Made by a program: the position numbers and the translations under genes. From Mycobacterium sp. KBS0706 (GTDB lineage Bacteria; Pseudomonadota; Alphaproteobacteria; DSM-16000; Inquilinaceae): a stretch of 55,849 nucleotides of DNA. This document shows positions 9,079-16,778 of this stretch, piece after piece (position 1 is the stretch's first letter; every line of letters begins with the position of its first letter). Below the pieces are notes generated by a model that did no database searches, was not told where the DNA came from, and saw only the letters and a program-made list of their open reading frames with translations. The stretch lies in the NCBI RefSeq assembly GCF_005938675.2, contig NZ_VCCH02000056.1:1-55849 (forward strand), given 5' to 3'.

Positions 9079-9735
9079 CTAAGCCCGCTCCGACAGTGGT
9101 GCCGAGACGGCGTGCTCACGGGCCAAGTCGAGCAGCGGCAGGAAGGCGCTCGGCTCCTGCGCGCCGGAGACGGCGTAGCGGCCGTCGAAGACGAAGCAGG
9201 GCACCGCCTGGATGCCGAGCTGCCGGGCGCGGAGGTCGGCCGCCTGGATCTCGGCGACGCCGATCTCGCTGGCCAGGACCCCGGCCACGCGGCGGCGGTC
9301 GAAACCGAGCTCTTCCGCGATGTCGATCAGGATCTCGCGGTTGCCGATGTCGAGGCCGTGAACGAAATAGGCGGCGAACAGCGCGTCGACCATGCGGTCG
9401 GACTCGCCCAGTTCGCCCGCGTGGCGGATCAGCCGGTGCGCCTCGACCGTGTTCGGGGTGCGGCGGATGACGCCCTGGTTCAGGGGCAGGCCTTCCTTGC
9501 CGGCGGCCTCGGCGACCACGGCGTTGATCTGCCGCATGCGTTCGCGCCCGCCGAATTTGGCGATCATGTAGCTCTGCCGGTCGACACCCTGCTTCGGCAT
9601 CTCCGGATTGAGCTGGAAGGGCTGCCAGCGGATCTCCAGCCCCGGCAGGGGCCGCATCGCCAAGGCGCGCTGAAGCCGGTGCTTGCCGATGTAGCACCAG
9701 GGGCAGACCACGTCGAAGAAGATGTCGATCCGCAT
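9079..9735 (-). CDS. DsbA-family oxidoreductase (FrnE-like)
   Basis: A 218-residue thioredoxin-fold protein of the DsbA/FrnE/2-hydroxychromene-2-carboxylate isomerase group. The redox motif CPWC is at residues 11-14, immediately after the first strand (IDIFFDVV), followed by the helical insertion and the cis-proline loop region (GIQAVPCFVFDGRYAVSGAQ). There is no signal peptide, so it is cytoplasmic, as is usual for FrnE, where it handles disulfide or polyketide-like substrates. It is the last gene of a tight three-gene cluster: its ATG (9735) directly abuts the upstream stop. Confidence 0.88.
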   Translation of the reverse strand: MRIDIFFDVVCPWCYIGKHRLQRALAMRPLPGLEIRWQPFQLNPEMPKQGVDRQSYMIAKFGGRERMRQINAVVAEAAGKEGLPLNQGVIRRTPNTVEAHRLIRHAGELGESDRMVDALFAAYFVHGLDIGNREILIDIAEELGFDRRRVAGVLASEIGVAEIQAADLRARQLGIQAVPCFVFDGRYAVSGAQEPSAFLPLLDLAREHAVSAPLSERA

Positions 9736-9978
9736 TCACCCAGTATCCCGCGGGGGACGGCGTTTGGGAATGGGATCGGCTTCCTGTGCGGCCACGCCCG
9801 CGTCGCGATCGGCGATCTCGCCGGCCAGAAGGCCGACCGCCAGCGTGTTGTGCTCGGCTTCCTGCGCCTCAAGCGCGGACTTGGCCCGGCGGTCGCGCCG
9901 CAGCAAGTCCGCCTTCACGGCCCGTTCGACCCGCTCCGGGTCGCGCCGCCCGCCGCCTCGATTGCGCCAGTTCGGCAT
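9736..9978 (-). CDS. small charged protein between HEPN-like and DsbA-like genes
   Basis: An 80-residue, Arg- and Glu-rich protein with a probable central helix (AVKADLLRRDRRAKSALEAQEAEHN) and a disordered, proline-rich tail. I recognise no family. Support for coding is mainly positional: it starts one base before the end of the spacing from the upstream stop (stop at 9980) and ends exactly at the next start (9735), so the three genes look translationally coupled. High-GC DNA produces false frames easily, so this remains provisional. Confidence 0.45.
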   Translation of the reverse strand: MPNWRNRGGGRRDPERVERAVKADLLRRDRRAKSALEAQEAEHNTLAVGLLAGEIADRDAGVAAQEADPIPKRRPPRDTG

Positions 9979-9979
9979 A

Positions 9980-10471
9980 TCAGGGCCGCCTCGGCTTCGT
10001 CTTGCCGGCCCCGACCCTGGTCTTCAGGATCTGCCGCGCGGCGCGGTATTCGGTGCGGAAGCGCAGCAGTTGGCCGCAGAGGAAAGCGATGCGCCGCTTC
10101 AACTGCTGCTCCGGCGCGGTCTCGCCGCCCAGGATCCGGCCGTCGGCGGCGGTGACGAAATCGCGGATCGCCGCCTCGACCCCGGATGGCTCCAGGTTGT
10201 GCGCCAGCCGGTTGCGCAGGCGGTTCAGCTTCTCCGCCGCGTCCAATATGTCGTCCAGCGCTTCGTTCTTGATCAGGGCGCGGGCGAACTGGGTCTTGGT
10301 GAAGAAGTTGATCTGCAGCCCGTCCAGCACCTCCGGGTTCGGCAGCATCTCGTGCAGCAGGTTGTTGATCTCCTCCTCCAGCAGGAGATGGCCCTTGAGG
10401 ATGATCAGGGTGGCGTCGTCGGTCCGCGGGAAGTGGCGGAGGAACGTAAGCAGGGAGTCCTGGATATCCAT
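9980..10471 (-). CDS. HEPN-like domain protein
   Basis: A 163-residue all-helical protein. The motif RNRLAH (residues 86-91) in the context EKLNRLRNRLAHN matches the R-X4-H signature of HEPN domains, many of which are RNases in toxin-antitoxin, abortive-infection and RNA-processing systems, while others are inactive scaffolds. No nucleotidyltransferase (MNT) antitoxin is next to it; instead come an 80-residue charged protein and a DsbA-like oxidoreductase. The C-terminus is basic (VGAGKTKPRRP). No strong ribosome site is visible at the ATG (10471). The fold is likely; RNase activity is conjecture. Confidence 0.65.
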   Translation of the reverse strand: MDIQDSLLTFLRHFPRTDDATLIILKGHLLLEEEINNLLHEMLPNPEVLDGLQINFFTKTQFARALIKNEALDDILDAAEKLNRLRNRLAHNLEPSGVEAAIRDFVTAADGRILGGETAPEQQLKRRIAFLCGQLLRFRTEYRAARQILKTRVGAGKTKPRRP

Positions 10472-10666
10472 GGCAACCGCGTGGCCGGAGGAGGGGCATC
10501 ATCCGGGGGGCGGCCGCGGCTGGCAAGCGCGGCGATGCCGCGCCCGGCCGACCGCATGACGTGTCGCCGCCTTCGCAGTCCGGGTCGGTTCCAGGCTAGC
10601 GGCAAGGTCCGGCATCCCGGTTAATGCGAGCCGTGGCTAGTCAGCAGCCGGCGATCGAGGGCTCCC

Positions 10667-11371
10667 ATGGCGGATGACGATATCGACCTGAACGCGCTGA
10701 ACGACGAGGAACTCGTCGAGCAGATGTGGGACGACCTTTACGACGGCCTCGCCGATGAGATCGTCGAGGGCGTCAGCATCCTGCTGGCGCGCAAGTGGAC
10801 TCCTTACGACGTGCTGACCAAGGCGCTGGTCGAGGGCATGCGCATCGTCGGCATCGATTTCCGCGACGGCATCCTGTTCGTGCCCGAGGTGTTGCTGGCA
10901 GCCAACGCCATGAAGCGCGGCATGGGCATCCTGCGGCCGCTGCTGGCCGAGACTGGCGCGCCCAAGGTCGGCAAGATGGTGATCGGCACAGTCAAGGGCG
11001 ACATCCACGACATCGGCAAGAATCTGGTGTCGATGATGATGGAGGGCGCCGGCTTCGAGGTGATCGACCTCGGCATCAACAACCCGGTCGAGAACTACCT
11101 GAAGGCGATCGAGGAGCATCAGCCCGACATCGTCGGCATGTCGGCGCTGCTGACGACGACGATGCCCTATATGAAGGTGGTGATCGACACGCTGAAGGAG
11201 CAGGGGATCCGCGACGACTACGTTGTGCTCGTCGGCGGTGCGCCCCTGAATGAGGAATTCGCACGGGAAATCGGCGCCGACGCCTATTGCCGCGACGCGG
11301 CGGTGGCAGTGGAGACGGCCAAGGACTTCATGCGGCGCAAGCACAACCAGGCGGGGCGCGCGACGGCCTGA
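10667..11371 (+). CDS. corrinoid (B12-binding) methyl-carrier protein, MtbC/split-MetH type
   Basis: A 234-residue cobalamin carrier that shuttles a methyl group between methyltransferases. It has a helical cap domain, then a Rossmann B12-binding domain with the DxHxxG motif at 112-117 (His114 is the predicted lower cobalt ligand) and the SALLTTTM and VLVGGAPL segments that cradle the nucleotide tail. The first 41 residues contain 14 Asp/Glu and no Lys/Arg, which is unusual. GAGGG precedes the ATG. It heads a run with the DUF1638 and 'virulence factor' genes; the pterin, activator and homocysteine modules lie at 13.7, 14.7 and 31.3 kb. Substrate choice is inferred. Confidence 0.93.
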   Translation: MADDDIDLNALNDEELVEQMWDDLYDGLADEIVEGVSILLARKWTPYDVLTKALVEGMRIVGIDFRDGILFVPEVLLAANAMKRGMGILRPLLAETGAPKVGKMVIGTVKGDIHDIGKNLVSMMMEGAGFEVIDLGINNPVENYLKAIEEHQPDIVGMSALLTTTMPYMKVVIDTLKEQGIRDDYVVLVGGAPLNEEFAREIGADAYCRDAAVAVETAKDFMRRKHNQAGRATA

Positions 11372-11388
11372 GGCCCGAGCGGTTCGGG

Positions 11389-12000
11389 GTGGCCGGGGTC
11401 GCCCCCGGCCCGGACCGGACGCTGCTGATCGCTTGCGGTGCCCTGGCGCGCGAGACGCTGGCCGTGATCCGTGCCAACGGCATCGCGGACCGCGTCGCCG
11501 TCACCTGCTTGCCCGCCATCCTGCACAACCGGCCGGAGCGCATCGCCGACCGGCTGCGCCGGCGCATCCGCACCGCGCGGGCGATGGGCTGGACGCGCAT
11601 CCGCATCGCCTATGCCGATTGCGGCAGCGGCGGCGCAATCGATCGGGTGGCGGCGGAGGAGGGGGCCGAGCGCATCGGCGGCCCGCATTGCTACGCCTTC
11701 TTCGCTGGAGCGGCCGATTTCGACCGGTTGATGGAGGAGGAGCCAGGCAGCTTCTTCCTCACCGACTATCTGGTCCGCCACTTCCACGCCCTGATCGTCG
11801 AGGGCATGGGGCTGGACCGCCACCCGGAGCTGCTGCCGATGATCTTCGGCAACTACCGTCGCCTGGTGTACCTGGCCCAGACCGAGGACCCGGCGCTGCA
11901 GGCTCAGGCGAAGGCCGCGGCGGAGCGGCTGGGCTTGGGCTATGAGTATCGCCATACCGGCTATGGCGAGTTCGCGCAGTTCGTGGCGGCCTCCGCCTGA
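11389..12000 (+). CDS. DUF1638 family protein
   Basis: About 203 residues from the GTG at 11389, chosen because it directly precedes the conserved core (VAPGPDRTLLIACGAL) and lies 17 bases past the corrinoid gene stop; the frame continues upstream through the end of that gene, but as antiparallel shadow sequence. Visible segments: LLIACGALARE, LHNRPERI, IRIAYADCGSGGAIDR and GGPHCYAFFAG. The conserved Cys and His residues hint at metal binding. DUF1638 proteins are of unknown function but typically accompany corrinoid methyltransferase genes, as here. The exact start is uncertain. Confidence 0.82.
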   Translation: MAGVAPGPDRTLLIACGALARETLAVIRANGIADRVAVTCLPAILHNRPERIADRLRRRIRTARAMGWTRIRIAYADCGSGGAIDRVAAEEGAERIGGPHCYAFFAGAADFDRLMEEEPGSFFLTDYLVRHFHALIVEGMGLDRHPELLPMIFGNYRRLVYLAQTEDPALQAQAKAAAERLGLGYEYRHTGYGEFAQFVAASA

Positions 12001-12023
12001 CCCTTCATCGATCGAGAGACTTC

Positions 12024-12326
12024 ATGCCGCAGCTCATCATCGTCTCCTGGCGCGACATCCCAAGCCAGGTCACCGCCAAGGCCGGCCGGCGCGACCAGGC
12101 CAAGGTGCTGCTGTCGCAGCGCTTCCAGGACGCGATCGACCGCGCCGCCATGCGCGGCAAGGCGCGCGACGCCGACAGCTATCTCGAGGAATGGAAGAAG
12201 TCCGAGCCGGTTGAGTGCAGCGATGACCTGCAGGCTGAGGCGGAGGCGGCGGCGGCGCGGATCGAGGCGGAATACGACGACGCCCGGCTGCGCGCCCTGG
12301 TCGAATCCGGAGGCATCGCGGGTTGA
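12024..12326 (+). CDS. small 'virulence factor' family protein
   Basis: A 100-residue protein opening MPQLIIVSWRDIPSQVTAK, which matches the conserved opening of the family annotated as 'virulence factor' (PF13769). The name is historical; no virulence role is implied. Family members are regularly found beside pterin-binding and corrinoid methyltransferase genes in Alphaproteobacteria, and this one follows DUF1638 by 23 bases in the same direction, so it probably belongs to the corrinoid operon. The rest is helical and charged with an Asp/Glu-rich C-terminal third. The biochemical role is unknown. Confidence 0.8.
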   Translation: MPQLIIVSWRDIPSQVTAKAGRRDQAKVLLSQRFQDAIDRAAMRGKARDADSYLEEWKKSEPVECSDDLQAEAEAAAARIEAEYDDARLRALVESGGIAG

Positions 12327-12497
12327 GACAGTTCGGATGGACCGCGAGTCGAGATCCGCGAACCGACGATCCGGGTCCGTTCAGCCAGGCGGCATTTGGA
12401 TGCCCCGGGCGACCAATAGAGAGTGGAAGCGGTCGGAATCTCGCTCGACCGCTCGCTTCACGTTGCGCGAGGCTTTCCCCATTTGGAGGGGGGAATC

Positions 12498-12968
12498 GTG
12501 CACAAAGTCCTATTGTCGGCGGCCGCAGTGGCGCTGGCCGCCTGCTCATACAAGATGCAACAGCCCTTTGATCCGGCCGCCTACGATGCCTTCAAGGGCA
12601 CGGGAACCGGGAGCGTCGCTGGACAGGCATTTCTCCGCCAGCAGGGCGGCGGTGTCGTGACCTGTGCGGGCGCGAAGGTTATGGCACTTCCGACGACGGC
12701 ATATACGACCGAGCTGATCGAGGCGGGCAAGTATCGATCGAGATTCGATCTTGGCGATCCTCAGGCGCAGCCGGTCTTGACCGCGGTCAAAAAAGAAGGG
12801 ATTTGCGACGCCCAGGGAAACTTCAAGTTAACTGGTCTGAAGCCGGGCAATTGGATTGTGTTTACGGAAGTTTCCTGGAGTGTCGGTTACAATGCCCAGG
12901 GTGGGCTCGTCTCCGCCCCTGTCGCCATCGTGGACGGCCAGACGGCGAATGTCATTATCAGCCGATGA
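12498..12968 (+). CDS. putative lipoprotein with carboxypeptidase-regulatory-like fold
   Basis: A 156-residue protein starting at GTG (12498), chosen because GGAGGGGGGA sits just before it and the following residues form a lipoprotein signal (VHKVLLSAAAVALAAC, lipobox LAAC, lipidated Cys near residue 16). The mature part has the pattern GICDAQGNFKLTGLKPGNWIVF, typical of prealbumin-like beta-sandwich domains (carboxypeptidase regulatory-like). It is probably anchored in the outer membrane facing the periplasm. The immediate upstream region holds an 8-bp dyad AGCGGTCG-N10-CGACCGCT (about 12428-12453). The role is unknown and it looks unrelated to the methyl-transfer genes around it. Confidence 0.8.
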   Translation: MHKVLLSAAAVALAACSYKMQQPFDPAAYDAFKGTGTGSVAGQAFLRQQGGGVVTCAGAKVMALPTTAYTTELIEAGKYRSRFDLGDPQAQPVLTAVKKEGICDAQGNFKLTGLKPGNWIVFTEVSWSVGYNAQGGLVSAPVAIVDGQTANVIISR

Positions 12969-13002
12969 ATGTATGTCGGCGGCATCGCGGGCTGAGGGCC
13001 GC

Positions 13003-13317
13003 TTAGGCAGATCCCGGGGTGGGATCTGCCAACTGCCGGTGCAGATCCATGCGGTCATGCAGGATACGGACGACCTCGATCAGTTCGTCCGTCTCACAAT
13101 AGAAGATGACGTGTCGTCCGCTGGAGATGCTGCGATAGCCGGGCCGGATCTCGTCGCGCATCCGGCCGAGGCCCGGCACCTTCCGAAGCTGGATGAACCG
13201 CGCCCGGATCTGGTTGAGATACCCAACTTTCTGATCGGGACCCCAGGTTTCGGCGGTGTAGCGGCCGATGGCCCGCAGATCCTCCTGCGTGGCCACCGTG
13301 ACGACGAGCCGTTTCAC
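13003..13317 (-). CDS. parE: ParE-type toxin
   Basis: A 104-residue RelE/ParE-superfamily toxin. The typical pattern is visible: an N-terminal strand (LVVTVATQEDLRAIGRYTAETWG), the LRKVPGLGRMRDEIRPGYRSI segment, the central strand HVIFYCETDELIEVVRILH, and a final DMHxQL-like end (DRMDLHRQL). ParE toxins inhibit DNA gyrase, whereas RelE relatives cleave mRNA; the pattern here favours ParE, without proof. Its ATG overlaps the stop of the upstream antitoxin gene by four bases, so the pair is co-translated. Confidence 0.9.
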   Translation of the reverse strand: MKRLVVTVATQEDLRAIGRYTAETWGPDQKVGYLNQIRARFIQLRKVPGLGRMRDEIRPGYRSISSGRHVIFYCETDELIEVVRILHDRMDLHRQLADPTPGSA

Positions 13318-13562
13318 AGGCGAGCGAAGAAGTCTTCGAGCGCGTCGTCGCTGTCCAGGACCGTAACGCGGCCTGCGGCGAGGTCGGCTTCGCCCTTTGC
13401 CAGTTCGTCGCGCAGGCGCTCCAGCTTCAGGCGACGGATCTCGTCATGCTCCTGCATCAGGCGCAGGGCTTCCCGCACGACCTCGCTGGCGTTGTTGTAA
13501 AGGCCGGACTCCACCTTCTCCCGGACCAGTTCCTCCAGCTTGGGTGTCAGTGAGATGTGCAT
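13314..13562 (-). CDS. parD: ParD-type antitoxin
   Basis: An 82-residue ribbon-helix-helix antitoxin. The N-terminal MHISLTPKLEELVREKVESG forms the DNA-binding ribbon and first helix, followed by the diagnostic YNNASEVVREALRLMQEHDE; the acidic C-terminal tail (LDSDDALEDFFARL) wraps the toxin. The start at 13562 is chosen because GAGGAG lies 9 bases upstream and the family begins here; the frame extends further upstream without support. A good promoter precedes it, and ParD normally represses its own operon. Confidence 0.92.
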   Translation of the reverse strand: MHISLTPKLEELVREKVESGLYNNASEVVREALRLMQEHDEIRRLKLERLRDELAKGEADLAAGRVTVLDSDDALEDFFARL

Positions 13563-13583
13563 GCCCAGAATCTCCTCGCCGGC

Positions 13584-13611
13584 ATGATAGGCGAATTCCA
13601 AACATTGACAA
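13584..13611 (-). promoter_or_regulatory. parDE promoter
   Basis: On the minus strand, TTGTCA (13606-13611) and TATCAT (13584-13589) are separated by 16 bases, each one mismatch from the sigma-70 consensus, and lie 21 bases upstream of the parD ATG. This is the clearest sigma-70-like promoter in the window. Confidence 0.65.
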
Positions 13612-13729
13612 AGTGCGGCGGCAACAGTGCTGACGCGCCTGCGGCAGGCGATGCCGCTGCAAGACGATCCCGGCAGGGGCGTTCCTCCTAGCCTCGATCC
13701 CACAGAACTCCAGCATCCGAAGGCAGGGC

Positions 13730-14644
13730 ATGACGGACACAGTGGTGAGCTCGGCGACCAAGGAGATCGCCATCGGGTTCGAGCGGCCCTTCGTCATCAT
13801 CGGCGAACGGATCAACCCGACCGGCCGGAAGATCCTGGCCGAGGAGATGAAGAACGGCGACTACAGCCGGGTCCAGTCCGACGCACTGGCCCAGGTCGCG
13901 GCTGGGGCCCGGATGCTGGACGTCAATGCCGGCATCCCGCTGGCGGACGAGCCGCGCATCCTGGCCGAATGCGTCCAGCTGGTGCAGTCGATCACCGACG
14001 TGCCACTGTCGATCGACAGCTCGATCGTCGCGGCGCTGGAGGCCGGGCTGGCCGTCTACAAGGGCAAGGCCCTGGTCAATTCGGTGACCGGCGAGGACGA
14101 GCGGCTGGAGACGGTGCTGCCGCTGGTGAAGAAGTACGGCGCCGCGGTCGTCGCCATTTCCAACGACGAGACCGGCATTTCCGAGGATCCGGACGTCCGC
14201 TTCGCCGTTGCCAAGAAGATCGTCGAGCGGGCGCGCGACCACGGCATCTCCTACGCCGACATCGTGGTCGACCCGCTGGTGATGCCGATCGGCGCCATCA
14301 ACACCGCCGGCCGACAGGTCTTCACCCTGGTCCGCCGCCTGCGCGAGGAGTTGAAGGTCAACACCACCTGTGGCGCGTCGAATGTCAGCTTCGGCATGCC
14401 GAACCGGCACGGGCTGAACGCCGCCTTCCTGAGCATGGCGATCGGCGCTGGCATGACCTCGGCGATCACCAATCCGCTGCATGCGGAGAGCCTCCAGGCA
14501 GTGCTGGGTGCCGACACGATGATGGGTCACGATCCGCACTGCGCCCGCTGGATCCGCCAGTACCGCGAGCCGGCTGCCGAAGGCGCCGAGGCCGCGGGCG
14601 CGCGGGGTGGCCGCGAAGGGCGCCGGCGGCGGGCGGCGCAGTGA
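13730..14644 (+). CDS. pterin-binding methyltransferase: methyl-THF module of split methionine synthase
   Basis: A 304-residue TIM barrel of the dihydropteroate synthase-like family that moves the N5-methyl group of methyltetrahydrofolate to a corrinoid protein, or the reverse. Seen: IIGERINPTGRK at the first strand, MLDVNAGIP, the Asp-Ser-Ser loop LSIDSS, NSVTGEDER, AISNDETG and the pterin-site VDPLVMP. These match MetH domain 2 and AcsE/MtgA relatives rather than folate-synthesising FolP. The tail is disordered and ends GGREGRRRRAAQ, nearly the same as the homocysteine-methyltransferase tail at 32.3 kb. It lies 52 bases upstream of the activator gene and is probably co-transcribed with it. 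Confidence 0.9.
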   Translation: MTDTVVSSATKEIAIGFERPFVIIGERINPTGRKILAEEMKNGDYSRVQSDALAQVAAGARMLDVNAGIPLADEPRILAECVQLVQSITDVPLSIDSSIVAALEAGLAVYKGKALVNSVTGEDERLETVLPLVKKYGAAVVAISNDETGISEDPDVRFAVAKKIVERARDHGISYADIVVDPLVMPIGAINTAGRQVFTLVRRLREELKVNTTCGASNVSFGMPNRHGLNAAFLSMAIGAGMTSAITNPLHAESLQAVLGADTMMGHDPHCARWIRQYREPAAEGAEAAGARGGREGRRRRAAQ

Positions 14645-14696
14645 ATACGGCGATGCGGAGCCTCGGCCGGGGCGCCGCGAGGATGACGGGTTGGCG

Positions 14697-16763
14697 ATGA
14701 ACATGATCGATCCCGGGCAGCCGCCCGGCCCAGGGGCGTCAGGCTCGGCGGCGCAGACGGCGCTGGTCGTCTTCACCCCGTCCGGCCGGCGCGGCCGCTT
14801 CGCGCTCGGGACGCCACTCTTGCAGGCGGCGCGCTCGCTCGGTGTCGATGTCGACAGCGTCTGCGGCGGCCGGTCGATCTGCGGCCGCTGCCAGGTCGAG
14901 ATCGGCGACGGCCAGTTCGCCAAGCACGGCATCGAATCCCGCGCCGGGCATGCCTCGGAGACCGGCGCGGCCGAGCTGCGTTACGCCGAGAAGCGCGGGC
15001 TGAAGCCGGGCCGCCGCCTGTCCTGCCAGACCCTGATCCAGGGCGACCTCGTCGTCGACGTGCCGCCCGAGAGTCAGGTGCACAAGCAAGTTGTCCGCAA
15101 GGATGCCGAGCACCGGGTCATCGAGGTCGATCCGCCGGTCAAGCTCTACTACGTCGAGGTGCGCGAGCCCGACATGCACGACCCCTCCGGCGATCTGCGC
15201 CGGCTGGAGGAGGCACTGGCCGAGCAATGGGGCATCACCGGCCTCGATTGTGATCTGCGAGTGGTGCAGCGGCTGCAGAAGGCTCTCCGAGAGGGCAACT
15301 GGACCTGCACCGTGGCGGTGCGCGAGCAGCGGGTGAAGCGCCTGCTGGCGGTCTGGCCGGGCTTCCGCGACAAGATCTATGGCCTGGCCTACGACATCGG
15401 CTCCACCACCATCGCCTGTCATCTCTGCGACATCGAGACCGGCGAGGTCGTCGCCTCCGGCGGCGCCATGAACCCGCAGATCCGCTTCGGCGAGGATCTG
15501 ATGAGCCGGGTCAGCTACATCATGATGAACCCCGGCGGCGACAAGGCGCTGACCGAAGCTGTGCGGGAGGCGTTGAACGATCTCGCCAGCCGGGTCACCG
15601 CCCAGGCCGGGCTGGAGGTCGAGGACGTGCTGGAGGTGACGCTGGTCGGCAACCCGATCATGCATCACCTGGTGCTGGGCATCGACCCGATCGAGCTGGG
15701 TGGCGCCCCCTTCGCGCTGGCCACCGACCAGGCGATCAACATCTGGGCGACCGAGATCGACCTCAAGATCCACCCCAACGCCCGGGTCTATGTCCTGCCC
15801 TGCATCGCCGGCCATGTTGGCGCCGACACCGCGGCGGTGATCCTGTCGGAGGAGCCGCACAAGTCAGAGGACCTGCGGCTGATCGTCGATGTCGGCACCA
15901 ATGCCGAGATCGTGCTCGGCAACAAGGACCGCCTGCTGGCCTGCTCCAGCCCCACCGGTCCCGCCTTCGAAGGGGCGCAGATCTCGTCGGGCCAGCGTGC
16001 TGCGCCGGGGGCGATCGAGCGGGTGCGGATCGACCGCGACACGCTGGAGCCGCGCTTCCGGGTGATCGGCAGCGAGCTGTGGTCGGACGAGGAGGGCTTT
16101 GCCCACAAGGTCCGCCGCACCGGTGTCACCGGCATCTGCGGCTCCGGCATCATCGAGGTGCTGGCCGAGATGTTCCTGGCCGGCATCATCACCCAGGACG
16201 GGGTGATCGACGGCGGGATGGCGGCGCGCAGCGACCGCATCGTCGCCGACGGCCGCACCTTCAGCTATGTCCTGCACCGCGACGGCGAGCGCGAGCTGCG
16301 CGTCACCCAGAACGACGTCCGCGCCATCCAGCTGGCCAAGGCCGCGCTCTATGCCGGCGTCCGCCTGCTGATGGACAAGCTCGGCGTCGACCATGTCGAC
16401 CGCATCACCCTGGCGGGCGCCTTCGGCAGCCATATCGACGTCAAATACGCCATGGTGCTGGGGCTGATCCCGGATTGCGACCTGGCCAAGGTGGTGGCCG
16501 GTGGCAATGCCGCGGGCACCGGCGCCCGCATCGCCCTGGTCAGCCGCGCGGCCCGCGCCGAGATCGAGCAGGTGGTGCGCCGGGTCGAGAAGATCGAGAC
16601 CGCCGTCGAGCCGATGTTCCAGCAGCATTTCGTGGAGGCGATGGCGCTGCCGCACAAGACGGCGGCATTCCCGAACCTGGCCGCCGTGGTCCAGCTGCCG
16701 GTCCCGAAGACGGCCGAGGGTGGTGACGGCGAAGGGGGCCGGCGCCGGCGTCGCCGCGGCTGA
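14697..16763 (+). CDS. ASKHA-domain 2Fe-2S protein, reductive activator of corrinoid enzymes (RamA/RACo-like)
   Basis: A 688-residue protein (DUF4445 group) that uses ATP to reduce inactive Co(II) corrinoid back to Co(I). An N-terminal plant-type ferredoxin domain carries the cluster ligands Cys56, Cys62, Cys65 and Cys110 (VCGGRSICGRC then LSCQ). A linker and ASKHA ATPase follow, with GLAYDIGSTTIACHL, LIVDVGTNAEIVLG and LAGAFGSHID. In split-methionine-synthase Alphaproteobacteria the equivalent protein keeps the corrinoid subunit active in place of SAM-dependent reactivation. The start was chosen at ATG 14697; a second ATG at 14703 is possible. The C-terminus is Arg-rich (GEGGRRRRRRG). Confidence 0.9.
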   Translation: MNMIDPGQPPGPGASGSAAQTALVVFTPSGRRGRFALGTPLLQAARSLGVDVDSVCGGRSICGRCQVEIGDGQFAKHGIESRAGHASETGAAELRYAEKRGLKPGRRLSCQTLIQGDLVVDVPPESQVHKQVVRKDAEHRVIEVDPPVKLYYVEVREPDMHDPSGDLRRLEEALAEQWGITGLDCDLRVVQRLQKALREGNWTCTVAVREQRVKRLLAVWPGFRDKIYGLAYDIGSTTIACHLCDIETGEVVASGGAMNPQIRFGEDLMSRVSYIMMNPGGDKALTEAVREALNDLASRVTAQAGLEVEDVLEVTLVGNPIMHHLVLGIDPIELGGAPFALATDQAINIWATEIDLKIHPNARVYVLPCIAGHVGADTAAVILSEEPHKSEDLRLIVDVGTNAEIVLGNKDRLLACSSPTGPAFEGAQISSGQRAAPGAIERVRIDRDTLEPRFRVIGSELWSDEEGFAHKVRRTGVTGICGSGIIEVLAEMFLAGIITQDGVIDGGMAARSDRIVADGRTFSYVLHRDGERELRVTQNDVRAIQLAKAALYAGVRLLMDKLGVDHVDRITLAGAFGSHIDVKYAMVLGLIPDCDLAKVVAGGNAAGTGARIALVSRAARAEIEQVVRRVEKIETAVEPMFQQHFVEAMALPHKTAAFPNLAAVVQLPVPKTAEGGDGEGGRRRRRRG

Positions 16764-16778
16764 GGCCGGGGCCTCCGC

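Noticed and set aside
10472..10666. Possible cobalamin riboswitch upstream of the corrinoid gene
   Set aside because: The 195-base leader lacks the B12-box sequence (GCCACTG-like) and the expected architecture; I see nothing convincing.
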